Shown: piece by piece, positions 1-10,914 of the stretch
How positions within the stretch are numbered: position 1 is the first letter of the stretch
Layout: the number at the start of each line of letters is the position of its first letter
Assembly (NCBI GenBank): GCA_949130485.1
Contig: OX422185.1
Location: 7,231,127-7,295,126, forward strand
DNA: 64,000 bases
Reading direction: 5' to 3'
From: Agelas oroides
Lineage: Eukaryota > Porifera > Demospongiae > Agelasida > Agelasidae
The notes under the pieces: model-generated
What the model was told of the DNA's origin: nothing
Database searches by the model: none
What the model saw: only the letters and a program-made list of their open reading frames with translations
Translations under genes and position numbers: made by a program

Positions 1-96
1 TTCAGAACACTTACTCCAAAATGAAAACAAACATCAGATTATGAATGTACACACCAAATGAAACTGTTTGATACCCATTTTGTCTACTTTGGTCTA

Positions 97-155
97 CTAG
101 GTTAATAAAACAACATAAACCATGGTTTAGAGTCTATGTTGTTTTATTAACCTAG
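97..155. repeat. perfect 21-bp inverted repeat (hairpin)
   Basis: Arms at 97-117 and 135-155 are perfect reverse complements around a 17-nt spacer. The left arm begins CTAGGTTAATAAAAC. It is probably the core of a small foldback element; no flanking target duplication is evident. Confidence 0.8.
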
Positions 156-345
156 CTCCGCCGAACGCCTTCTGTGCCACGAAGCGAGCGAGAACTACAA
201 AGCAGACGTGCACAAATAATTTACTCAACATTAGAGATTTAATTTCAATGATTTACACACTTACCAAAGTCATTCATTATTCTTTCACAAGGAACTGTTT
301 TCGTGTTACCACATAAAAATGGCGGCACCGGTTGTACAGGGGGTA

Positions 346-669
346 GTCATGTGCCCAGACCCCACCCAGCTCACGCGAGGAGAAGGGGTCTGTGTCACAA
401 GTCCAAATCCTTGGGCTAGCTCCAGAAGCGTGGAGCGGCCAATCAAATCACAGAGCAGCGTTTATTGGAATAATGCGGAAGCGAGAACAAGTACTTCAAT
501 CGTACCGCTCAAAGCGTATTATGAGATTCATTATTCAACACTGACCAATTTGTAATTCTACACTAACAATTACAAGGCTTCAACACTTCCGCAAGCCCAA
601 GGATTCAGGCTTGTACACCAAACCCTTTCCTTGTGACTTGTGAGAGGGTTGGGTCTGGGCACGAGACTA
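346..669. mobile_element. MULE-like non-autonomous element (MITE) with 11-bp flanking repeat
   Basis: The identical 11-mer TACAGGGGGTA lies at 335-345 and at 670-680. Just inside are related inverted ends: GTCATGTGCCCAGACCC on the left and GGGTCTGGGCACGAGAC on the right. The inverted similarity extends imperfectly to about 418 and from about 597. There is no coding capacity. A long target duplication with extended inverted ends is typical of Mutator-like elements; the family is inference. An ATG in good context (ATGGCGGCACC, 319) sits just before the left flank and could be the start of an interrupted host exon. Confidence 0.6.
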
Positions 670-680
670 TACAGGGGGTA

Positions 681-1560
681 GGACAAACTCACGTGCACTG
701 AGCAATCTGATGATGTATGCTTAGTGATCCCTTGCGCTACAGCCCTTGTTGAGTGCTTTACGTACAGTTTCGAGTGAGGTTTGCGTCGCTAAAGCTAAAA
801 CATGTACTTTGGTTTGCTGCTGCAATCAGTTAACATGCAGTTTTCTCGGCATGGAAGGTGAGTTCACCTATATCCAGGGATTTCTCCGATTTCCCGACAA
901 TCTGATGTTCTACCCTATGAACAAAAGTGTTCCAAGCATTGATCCCCATTGGTCCCCCGGAAAAATTGGATGCTACGAACGCCTACCTATTTAATCTCTG
1001 TAAATCCCCGTGAACTTTCCGCATACTTAAGAATGGAATGGAATTTTTCACCTGATTCTTAGAGCTGTCCTACCCCCCCGGGTCGCGTAAGGTGCCGGGT
1101 GAAAGCCGCGTACGTCTATAACGTCAGCATTAAATTCGTAGTAAATAGGACGGGACCTCTGTCGTACCGAAGGCGCTGCCGCATGCACGCACGATTGTGC
1201 GGGCATGCGCCGTGCGTACTACACCTTTGGTCAGTTACGAGAGCTAGAACGTCAGGACGCCATTCACAAGTGATCGTTAACAACAAAGAACTTGAACCAA
1301 TAGCTGTATGTGCTGTCAGTGAACTGACCACAGGTGAGTAAGAATGGGAAGCATATGCCAACGTTCGGTTGTCTCCACTAAACAAGCTGCCAGGGACAAA
1401 GTACTGAAGGTAGCCTCGTACCCAGGCCACGTGGGAGGAGAGAAACGCGCTGGTATCGACGTTTTGCGCAGAAAACCTGGGAATCCGTTTACGTTGGGAA
1501 GTTGTCGGTAAAATCAAAACAAAAGTACGTCCGATATGTTTCCGTATCATCGAAAGATTC
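681..1560. other. no recognisable gene
   Basis: The stretch becomes GC-richer around 1080-1300. Short open frames occur on both strands (for example minus 1116-1595) but none has a recognisable domain, splice pattern or codon bias. Confidence 0.4.
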
Positions 1561-1599
1561 AGTCGTTTGCCAGTTGAATTACCTTCATCTCCCACGCAC

Positions 1600-1968
1600 T
1601 AGCGAATTTTACATCCTCCACCGATGCTTGCTACAGAAGACATGAACGCGAGAAGAGGAGAGCATACGTGTCCTCGAAGTGGAGCATGGTATACCTTTAC
1701 TCCTCTGGTCCTGTCCACAAGTGGACGTTGGGGTCCGTCTGCCACAGTTGCTTTCAAGAGACTTGCAGGTCTCATTTCTGAGAAACACGACCAACCATAC
1801 AGCAGCACCCTCAGCTTCATCAGATGTAAGATCGCTTTCAGCTTGATCGACTCAGCCATCGCATGCCTCCGAGGTCCAAAATCTGCCGTCCACGCTCCAG
1901 CCAGGGACTTCAACCTGACGGACCACCCCCTGGACCTCATCCGTGCTGGGGTCCATCTTCAGGCATAA
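1600..1968 (+). mobile_element. degraded retroelement-like coding remnant
   Basis: The plus-strand translation includes FTPLVLSTSG, FKRLAGLISEK, QPYSSTLSFIRCK and SAIACLRGPKS. From memory this resembles the C-terminal part of reverse-transcriptase proteins that are widely dispersed in marine invertebrate genomes. The fragment is short and broken, with at least one break, and no RT core or element ends are visible. Family (LINE or other) is not settled. Confidence 0.5.
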
Positions 1969-2103
1969 ACGCCAGCGTCAATCTCAACATGCCAATTGGA
2001 CATTAATAGAACTCGTATAATTCATTAAGTGCCATTTGGTTTTCATTGTTCTTCCTGCTTTCTTTTTTTTAATCCTCTGTCCGCATTATCTCTCTGTACA
2101 GAG

Positions 2104-2111
2104 TACATATA

Positions 2112-2145
<34 letters not shown>
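2104..2145. repeat. (TA)n microsatellite
   Basis: About 42 bp of alternating TA interrupted by a single C. It generates spurious Tyr-Ile open frames on both strands. Confidence 0.9.
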
Positions 2146-2231
2146 GTTTCCGGAATGAAAGCGAAGGATAATCGCCGTGTATACAAAGGCAAAGACGATT
2201 TCTTGCGGCTACCAACTACTTTCGGTATTAA

Positions 2232-3255
2232 GGTGGCACGGTACCCTGTATTTTCAAGGTCAACAAACCTGGAATCCAAGTTGATAGTCTTCTTTGTCTT
2301 GTTAAAATTTTAGCGCACATTCCGTTTTGGGAGTCTCAAACCGTTCACGGTCCGTAAAATTGGGGATTTTCCCCATTTCCTGTCGGCATTGCCATCCAAT
2401 AATCAGTTTATAATTAAGTTAGTTAAGATGTGGCCTGGCGGCACCCTTCATGTGGTGCTCGGAACTTTGAAGATAAGCTTAGATCGACTTAAAATAAAAA
2501 AAAATAAAAAAAATAAAAAAAAAGAGAAGGAGTTTAGTAGGAGTGCTGTAGTGTCAGTAGCTGTGAGTAGTGCGTGATGCCTGCTTGTGAAAGCAAGCTT
2601 GTGTCTAGAAGCAGCAGAAAGGCCACAGTGGCCAAGACTGTATTTGTTGAGTAGGCCCAGGTCTCGCGGCCGTATGCCTAGTCTAGTTGGTGACCGTGGC
2701 CAGGTGCTTCGAGTGCTGGGCTGGGCTTTAACTAGAATACGCAATTTATCGTTTGTGCTACAGTCTGACAGACAAGGGAGCTGAACGGTGGCTGTGTGTG
2801 GAACAGAGCCGTGAGTTGTTTAGCGACATAAGGGGGAGAGGTGGGGCTAGTAATGCTTGCTTCCACTCGTGAATGAGCCCCTCCCGTAGACAAGCTGTGA
2901 ATTTTTCGAAATGTGCATTCATTTTGGTGCAGTCAAAGTTGTCCATTCCAAGAGTAGTGACAAACATGAGTCTAGCCTGACTTTGAGAGTAGCTTTGAAC
3001 AAAAGCTGGCATAGATTGATTTGAGATACATTGGTGGTTGGGACGCTACCTACAGTGAGCGTGTAGATGCGTCCATCGAGTGGCAATTTTGGGGTCATGA
3101 ATATATTAATGAGCTACTAAAACCCTTTTTAAAATTAGGCAAAGCAAGATTGCCCTAAACCAAACCCTAACCCTGAAACTAGGAGTAACCCTGGTCCTGA
3201 CTGTAACCCAAGTTTATGTTTTCGTTAACCTCCGCCGAGGGACGACCGTGCCACC
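2232..3255. mobile_element. TTAA-flanked piggyBac-type MITE, copy 1
   Basis: A 1,024-bp element bounded by TTAA at 2228-2231 and 3256-3259. Its ends are inverted: GGTGGCACGGTACC on the left and CGACCGTGCCACC on the right. A near-identical copy in the opposite orientation lies at 27242-28263. The interior has an A-rich tract near 2490-2525 and short open frames, one of 84 codons shared by both copies, but nothing transposase-like. It is therefore non-autonomous, and TTAA target use points to the piggyBac superfamily. Confidence 0.85.
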
Positions 3256-4500
3256 TTAAAGTCAGTATTCTACGAGTTGCTGTAATTTCCGTGCTTGACC
3301 GTAAACAAAGTGAGTTGGGTACAGGGTGGGGTAGCTACGCCGTTGTTTTGTTAGTCTCGCCGTTGGAATCACTTACGGTTGCCAAATTCATCGGTTCGAG
3401 TGAGCGTTTTGTTGTAGCTCTTTTCTTCAGCTTTGTACGTATACTACCTTCGAATATCTTGTCCGTATATTATTCACGTGAACAAGCTACGTAAACGTTA
3501 CAATTTTACGGAAATATAGCGGAAATGGCCACGCATGCGCAAGCACTAGACACCAGGCCGTTTCTAGAGGCGGGCGATAACAGCAGATGATTCGATATGA
3601 TACTGAGTATTTGCATAGTGTATCGATAAGAAAAATTGAAATCAGTGCACAGCGCCCCCCCAAAAATTGATAATACAACAGTTACTCTACACTGTTAAAA
3701 GAAAGGAGTAAGAGTTACTCTTTTGAAGGAGTTCCGACAGCCGGGCAAATTTAACCGCCCAAGGAGTAAAATTTTTACTCCTGTATAGAGTTATGGTAAG
3801 CACTTAAAGGAGTACACTAGTTACTCTTATGTGGAGTTAGTGTAACTAGTAAAGTAGTTTCATTTAATGTAATTCGTAGGGTTTAGCCTTTAAATGCTCA
3901 AAATAAAAGAACTGTGTGCACAAAGTGTAATGCAAAATAAAACTGGACACAAGGTGATATACAAAAGTTAGCCAGACAAAGAAGAACACAGAGAAGAAAC
4001 AGATGGTGGAACCTTTTGATTGTCCTTTAGTCCCAAGACAAAATGCTGAAAAAAGATAAGCAATGCATAAACTGATTTACGATATGCAGTGTCAAATACA
4101 AAATAAATGCAGATGAGATCCGCTAAAGCATCACCCAGAGTGGGTGCTGAAAGAAGACAGTCAGATTCTTAGGTATACATGGTACTGCATTGTCTCGTCT
4201 GTTTCTGTAGCAACTATGTAGGGCTCTTGCTGTCCTGTGCTTTCCACCAACATGTCAACATCTGTGCAGCCCTGTTATAAAAAACAAACAAATGATCTAT
4301 AAATAAGACATGTTATGTGTGAGTTTGTCCTCATTTGCTGGGAATATACCAAGCTTACAGTACAAACACTTTAAACTAACCAAGCAACAATCTAAAAACG
4401 AGCAAATCAATACAACTATAAGTTCTCTTTCCAATAGTGAGAAGCAGGAGCGCATAAGAACATGCAGACGGGTAGAGTAAGAGCATGCAACTCCAATAGA
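3256..4500. other. no gene seen; AGGAGTAA repeat region
   Basis: At about 3690-3850 the motif GGAGTAA and its complement TTACTCC recur. They include a 21-bp near-perfect palindrome at 3762-3782 (10-bp arms, AGGAGTAAAA). This resembles the ends of a small inverted-repeat element. The rest is AT-rich with no supported coding sequence. Confidence 0.45.
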
Positions 4501-4633
4501 AGCCCATATAGTCCAGTCAAAATTATTGAACCGTACTAAAAATAGAACACCCGGTCATGTGCTTAGCAACAATGCCTTATGTCTACACAGCATGTCTAGT
4601 ACGTATTACTATTTTTAGTACTGGCAATAAATT

Positions 4634-4965
4634 TGACTGGTTTCAAATTTTACGGAGTTGCACGGTCTTACTCCAGCCGCCCGTTCTTATGTGCTCTTGT
4701 GAGAAGTTATATATACCAGGCACATTCTTTCCAAAAGAAGAAGATGGAATCATTTCCACACAAGAAGGTCACTTCTATCCCAACCGAGAATGCACCTTTC
4801 TTCCCATATGTGACATTAGAACTTTTCTGTATATGTCACATGCCGGAGACTTATGATGATATGGTAGAATGTGAGGAATGTGGAGAGTGGTTTCACTTGA
4901 AGTGCATGGGACTTACAAAAGCACCTGCATGCAGAAGATGAACTGTGGTTTTGTAACAAATGTGT
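4634..4965 (+). pseudogene. PHD-finger fragment, broken, possibly from a transposon protein
   Basis: The plus frame ending near 4941 contains FCICHMPETYDDMVECEECG followed by EWFHLKC. This gives the C-x-C, C-x2-C, H-x2-C spacing of a PHD zinc finger. A following segment, ELWFCNKC, matches the last ligand pair but is not in one continuous frame with the rest, so the fragment is broken. The preceding text (KKKMESFPHKK) resembles the stretch before PHD fingers in some transposon-encoded protease/PHD proteins known from marine invertebrates; this is recollection. No upstream catalytic domain is seen. Confidence 0.5.
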
Positions 4966-5124
4966 TCTAATATTCTTTAATGATAATATTGTTGTTCTTT
5001 ACTTGTCATACTATTGCATAAGCATATTTTTACTCCTGCATTTATACAACTTGTTAATTAGTTCCTACACGTCTTTTCCAATTGTGTATAGAACACAAAC
5101 CTTAGGGGTCCCTAAATCACTGAA

Positions 5125-5390
5125 GGATCCCCATATCACCAGAGTTCTGGGGACCCCAGGGCCCCATATCCCTAGTGATATGGGGCCCCCCGTCCCCATA
5201 TATCACTAGGGATATGGGGACTGGGGTCCCCATTTCACGCAGACACCGGTTTCACGGTAAAATGCCCCCTGGCCCCATTTTACCGGTAGAATGGAGCCCC
5301 CCGGTCCCATCCTACCGGTAAGATGGGGCCCAGGAGGGCCTATTCTGCCGGTAGGAATGGGGCCTCCTTCATGAGAATGGTGCCCTCCTC
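5125..5390. repeat. cluster of short palindromes
   Basis: Consecutive ~25-35 bp self-complementary blocks. Several have the form CCCCATATC..GATATGGGG centred on CTAG. Others have the form CCCATTTTACCGGTAGAAT or CCATCCTACCGGTAAGATGG centred on CCGGT. Each block can fold into its own hairpin. Later blocks differ from earlier ones on both arms together (ATATC/GATAT versus TTTTA/TAGAA). Confidence 0.7.
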
Positions 5391-5664
5391 TGATATTAAA
5401 CTGCCTACATACCACTGGTGAGATAGGCTGCTACTATAGATTAAACTCCATGCAATGGGATCCCTTACCATAGTGAAGAGACCTGAGGCTGAGTGACCGA
5501 GGATCGAGGTGCAGAGGCGAACAGACCGAAGATCGAGTGGGCCTACTATCTGTATTTCATTTCTGCTCACACAATGTCCATAACTAAGCACCTAGCTAGC
5601 TACGTATACTACTGTTGTAGTCTAAGATGGGAAAAATAGGCGCCGCAGTTAGGTACTTCAACAT

Positions 5665-5717
5665 TCAGGGGCGGATCCAGAGATTGAAGAGGGGGGGGGG
5701 GGGGGGGGGGGGGGGGG
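5665..5717 (+). mobile_element. hAT-like terminal motif followed by 27-bp poly-G
   Basis: CAGGGGCGGATCCAGAG at about 5666 resembles the 5' terminal inverted repeat of invertebrate hAT elements. A similar motif ends the element at 61640. It runs into 27 consecutive G at 5691-5717. No matching right end was found within 1 kb, so this is one end of a degraded element. Confidence 0.35.
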
Positions 5718-6181
5718 TATACACATACAGTGTTGATTGGTGCGGCGCGCGTAGCACGCAGTTGTCCATGCGCGTATATAGCGCACAGTCTTGTAGGGCG
5801 GTCTGGGGGCATGCCCCCCTAGGAAAATTATTTAGACTGTGTAAGAGTGCTTCTAAGACCGTCGGATACCATCATAACCACGCAAAATTTGTGGCAACTG
5901 GAGTGTAACTCAGGCGATTGATCGTATAGTCGTTTCTTGGAGCCCCTTCCCTTCGGAATCAGCTTTTGTATTTGAGGCACTGCCACAGACCTGTCTCTTG
6001 GGAGCTGCAGATTTGAGCGCTCTATGTTTGCACCGCAGTGGCTGTATGAGCAAGTCCAGTGTTAACCACATTCTTCCTTGTCTGGTATCATGATGTCACG
6101 CTCAGAACTCGGGGTCCCTAGAGACTAGATACAGTATCATGCATGGGGGCCACGCTTACTACTGTTAGGGAAGGCTGATAC

Positions 6182-6552
6182 TAAGGCCCCAATTTGTTGA
6201 TTATTAGTTTCTCATCGACCGCCCGCAAGGATTTTCTGCGATAGAAGATATCACCATTATTTTTATTTGCACATATCAGCGATGTTACACAAACGAGCGA
6301 TAGGCGTCGCGAGCATAGCGATGAACATAACGCTAACAAACATGTCTGTCTAGATCTATTGCACAGCATCCAAAAGAACCCATCTACAATGGCGGATATA
6401 ATGAGCGACGATCATCTTGCCATCACGCTAGTCAACTTCTTTCGTGAGAAAAATATCTGTTGGCTGAATAATGGTAATACCCCCCTGCCCGCATTGTGTG
6501 CAGGGGAAGCACCTGATGAGAAACTAAAATTCAACGAATTGGGGCCTAAGGT
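6182..6552. mobile_element. MITE-like inverted-repeat element
   Basis: The left end (6182 onward) reads CTAAGGCCCCAATTTGTTGA and continues TTAGTTTCTCATC. The right end (to 6552) reads GATGAGAAACTAA and later AATTGGGGCCTAAG, an imperfect reverse complement of about 38 bp. No coding and no clear target duplication. A GACCGAGGATCGAGGTG-type motif lies beside it (6558-6622) and recurs at 5488-5545. Confidence 0.5.
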
Positions 6553-7019
6553 TGTAAGACCGAGGAGTGACCGAGGATCGAGGTGAACAGACGAAGATCG
6601 AAGCGAAGAGACTGAGGATCGAGCACTACTAATTATTAAATTTCAGCCATCACATTTTTGTCCACGAAGGCAATTCCATAACTATAGTCTAGCAAAACCA
6701 GACTCTTGCATGGTTTTCGTACAAGATTCTGGATTTGCAAGACCATGAAGACTACAATAACAAACACCTGATGATGAGCTACCAACAGTACCATGCTTGG
6801 ATACAGAAGCATGACGGTGGGCAATGCCGTATACTTGCTCAGGCATAAAGCTTCTGCGGTGAGATAACAGCCCTAGAGATACACTAGGTAGTTCAACATT
6901 GATTGAGCAGTGCCAGTTACACCAGCTAGCTGCAACTGTGTACATTTACTGTTCCATTCCATTTTCCATTCTATCGTTCCATTCCATATTCCAGTCCAGC
7001 GATTTAGAGACGCCCATTG

Positions 7020-7370
7020 CGATCAAATAGACATTGCATAAAAGTGCCAAAATTTCCTGGAGTTACTCATGGGAAGGAATTATGCAAGCCTTACCTTCAG
7101 TTACTCATGGGAAGGATTTATGCAAAACACACCACCAGTTACTCATGGGGAGAAATTATGCAACACGTGTTTTGCATAAATCTACAACCTTTACCGTGGC
7201 ACTATCTTCATGGGAAGGATTTATGCAAAAGTTGAAAAGAGTATAATAATGCCTAATCACTATAATTTGCAGGTGTACCGTTTGGGTATGTTCCACATCA
7301 TCTATGACTTTTGCATAAATCCATCCCCAGGGTTATAGTTTCCTTATGGGGATTTATGCGAAACTCACAT
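7020..7370. repeat. degenerate tandem and inverted repeat
   Basis: The motif TACTCATGGGAAGGA followed by TTATGCAA occurs at about 7063, 7102, 7140 (variant) and 7208. The inverted form TTTGCATAAATCC occurs near 7311 and a further direct form (TTATGGGGATTTATGC) near 7343. It lies just 3' of T1. Confidence 0.65.
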
Positions 7371-7387
7371 GCAGTATAAATACTGGT

Positions 7388-8620
7388 TTATATGCATCCA
7401 AGTGCAGACAGTGGAAATGATGGCAGCAGGGAGAGCACTATTCCTTTAACTCCCATTTCAATATGTGCTTGCACTAACAGCATCAGCTCATATACAGCAA
7501 GAAGTGTGATTATCAGTCCCAGGATTGCAACAATCACAACAAACTGTACACAAATCTTTCCACAGTACCTTACATTGCAGCAAACACTTCTCCTTCTTGG
7601 CTGCTGACACCAATACAGCACATAAGCAACAATGATTGTCAAAGCAACAGATGGCATAAGCAAATATATTAAATAAAGCATTGTAACTTGGGGGTGTGTC
7701 AGTAGCAGTACAGTGAGGGGAATTACAGTCATGGTAGCCAACTGTATGGTGATCAGGATGTTCCACAGTGCCAAAACACGAACTGATTGCAACAGGTAAA
7801 GTTTCAAGGGATGATATCTCTGATCATACCTTGGTATCATGATGGCAAAATGGTGTAAATAGACATGAGAAGCTCAAGAAATATTGCAAATGGAATAATG
7901 ATTACTTTGGCTAGCAGAGTAGTAACTTCATCACTGTAAGCACTTGTACCAGATGGAATTGTGCAAGGATGTTTGGAGAGATGAATGACACAAGCTGTAA
8001 TAGCTGGATCATTTGAACCAAATGATTCCAAATTGAAAGTGTCGTGTATGCAACATTGCACAAGAAACTTCCAAACGCTGTATTTTTTATAGCGTGTGGA
8101 CACATAACCCTTGTCACTTGCATCAGGTTTACCATGGACTGGTATGTATGTGTCTTTACCTGTATGTATGAGAGTGCAACAATTCTGATAACAATTGCTG
8201 CTTGTCTTTCATCACAAATCTATACCATCATAGTGTTGCAATGACTACTTTTGGTATGGCATTGTAATAGCTATGTCAAACCATTACGTAAGTACAAAAT
8301 TAATTGCATGCAACAACTTTTGATGCAGATGAATGTACTTACCCAACAAAGCAGTTGGATGAGTGCTTCTAGTAGGTCTTTCTCAGAAATATCATTGGGA
8401 AATGAGTCAATTTGAAGTTCAACTGATAACCGTGAACGATGAAAGGTGGATTGATAAACAACTCTGCTCAAAACAGTAGATAGAGAGTCTGCTTGTTTGT
8501 TTTCAAAGCATCCTCTAGCTTCTGAAATAAGACTTGTGGTGCCATGTCACCTCTGCTGTGTACAACCATTGTTGCAATGAAGAGAAAGGATATAGTAGCA
8601 AGCACATTCTGCATGGACAT
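7388..8620 (-). pseudogene. T1: broken member of the signal-peptide/7TM family
   Basis: Exon 2 runs from an ATG at 8620 or 8614 to the donor after TGG at 8343. The signal peptide (NVLATISFLFIATMVVHS) and KLEDALKTNKQTLYLL are followed directly, in another frame, by SRVVYQ...SEKDLLEALIQLLCW. About 70 residues of the middle ectodomain are missing. Exon 3 starts near 8159 with a frame change close to its start, lacks TM1-TM2, changes frame again near 7840, and stops at 7388 without the usual charged tail. TM4-TM7 (ALWNILITIQLATMTVIP to LSLLPSFPLSALG) are well preserved. Several independent lesions make a functional product unlikely. It is the 3'-most member of the array in transcription order. 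Confidence 0.85.
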
Positions 8621-8699
8621 CTGCATTGAAAGAAGAAATCTGCAGTCAAGAATTGATAAGCACAGGCATAAATCAAACCACTGCATTGTGAACTGCACT

Positions 8700-10914
8700 T
8701 TTTGAAAGACTGATCAGGCAATAGCTTTTACGTCTACAAATATCAGCTATAATGTTACAGTAGCAAAAATTTGCTTCATTTAGCAGACTCTATAAATACC
8801 TTCACACATCCTTGGCCTGTTATCACAATTAAACCACTGCATTGTCTGACAATGATGCAGCAGATAGGCAGCAGTAAATATCAGTTACAGAAATCCTCCC
8901 GATTTCCCACTATAAACTCTGTCACGTTGAGAACTTTTCCTTGTATCAGACAAAAAGAATCCTTGCATAACTCTTGACTTGGCATAAAGCACACTTTGAA
9001 TACCGTATTTATGTATCTTATAGCAATGATGCGTTTTTGTAACTACTGAATGTAACTGGATCAACCATAAAAGGGCAAACACCTTTGTTTTATTAGTCAA
9101 AATGCACTGTTTATACAGCTCTAAAGGTACCATCTGCATTGAAAGCAGGACTACATTACATAAACATTTCATGTTAGTGTGCACTGACACAATGAGAAGG
9201 TCAAGATAGTGGGAGGAGCTCCTCATTACCATTTGTTAATGAAAATCAACCATATACAGATCGTGTTTCACTGTGTTTTGGATTCCACCACAGCTTTCTC
9301 CTTTTGGACTGTTTCCAGTGATAACAGGAACAGTCTCTAACTGTTTTACACAACACCTCCTAGCTTGAACCACAACCACTGAGCTATTTGGACAACCACC
9401 ACAATTCTCTATATGTATTACACTGACAGTACTGGTTGGTTTGTCACACACATGGCAGCCACACAGTTTGGCCAGTGGCTGCCAGATTTTCAATTTTTAC
9501 CTCATGAAAATTGCAGCTGACACAAAATATCATAGGTAGGTTTGAAAGTTCAACATTGTGCAACTATCAGCATAATTTTTATGTTCCTCTATTATATCTT
9601 TATGATATGTAGCTATCAATGTCTGGTGTTTGTGAGTAGTTAGAACATTCAATTAATAAATTTGAATGTTTAACATGATTATGATTGTGGAGTTTTAATG
9701 TGTTGAAATTGTGAACGCTAGTTTATAATAGACCTTTGGCGCTTTCAGTACACATGCATGCACAATGGAAGCAATTCATCCATGCAATGATGATCAATCT
9801 CAGACAAATTGTATCTGTTGTGAAAGAAGTCAAAGAAGTGGACAAATGTCCAGCAGTCATGCACTTGTGCATGTATGATACAACCAGAAAATGCCTGAAA
9901 AGCAATTGTTACCATGTGGAGAGCACAATAGCTTTAAACCTATTCATAGTGTACTCTGATGATCCCAACTAAACAGAAGCTTCGGAGCTGAGTAAGAAGT
10001 AGTCCTGGGCAGTGTATAGATGCTACACTGAGAAGAATGAGATCAAGGTGTGCTTTACCTTAAATGTGCTTTACCTTAAATGGTCAATGGTAGCTAACTA
10101 TCATTAGTTTCAAAGTTTTTCATATAAGTTACATGGGTTGCAAATTTTCGGTCCCAAAGACAATCCATAAATCCCCATTCGCTTCTGTTGTTATCAACAC
10201 TCAGCTTGGAGGCTCTTAGGTTTGTAACCAAATTATACAAGTTGTAATTATTACAATACTACATTGTACTCAGTCTTTTAAGAGTAGCTACAACCCATGC
10301 ATCCACCCTCTCCCAAGCCCACACTCCGACCATGTCTAATCAGAGTAAGTATTTCACAAGCTAGCTTCTAGTGAAATAGCTAAGATCAGTCTGAGTCGTT
10401 TCTTCACATACTGTATCATTGTTGTAAGATAATGCATGCAGAATTCGTGTAGAAGTTTGTTGTTTCTTGGTGTAGCTAAAGGAAATGCCAAATGAACTGT
10501 TTCAGCACATTTCGTGATATACAAAGAAACAACCAAATTCTGTATGCAATTGCAATGCTCTTCTTTTAACTAAGTGATGCAGTATAAACAGGTATAAATG
10601 AAGAGGAAGGTTATCTGTTACCAACTTGAGCTCGGAAATTTTGTTGTGTGTAAAAAAAAATTTCATGAGTAGCTAACGTTTATAGTCATGATGCATAGTG
10701 GGCTACATTAGGAATGATGCTAGTAGAATGTTTTAAGGTTGTCTTGGCAAGAACAGTAGGAGTTAAATACAAATACATGCTGTGGCTACAATTGGCAATC
10801 CTAGTTAGAGGGGTCAAGATAATTGTTTACATGGACATGCACAGATTAATCAATCGGCTAAGTGCTAAGTTACAGAGCTAATACACAACCTTTAGTGTAT
10901 AAACAAAAGCATCT
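8700..10914. other. intergenic, duplicated at about 24740-26749; no assignable gene
   Basis: It holds short open frames kept in part in both copies. One is a Cys-rich minus frame at 9236-9493 (LCGCHVCDKPTSTVSVIHIE), with a relative at 25380-25628. The other is a plus frame at 9736-9972, interrupted in the second copy. Neither has a signal, domain or consistent reading frame between copies. They may be relics of a host exon; I do not assign a function. Confidence 0.4.

Noticed and set aside
1116-1595. 159-codon minus-strand gene
   Set aside because: No recognisable domain, Ser/Arg-rich composition without pattern, and no splice or promoter support.
2448-3012. Small genes inside the TTAA MITE (for example the 84-codon frame, also at 27485-27739)
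   Set aside because: They are shared only because the two MITE copies are nearly identical; no domain and no transposase features.
3150-3195. Telomere-like CCCTAA repeats
   Set aside because: Only scattered imperfect units (CCCTAAACC, CCCTAACCC) within the MITE, duplicated at 27290-27350 as part of it; not an array.
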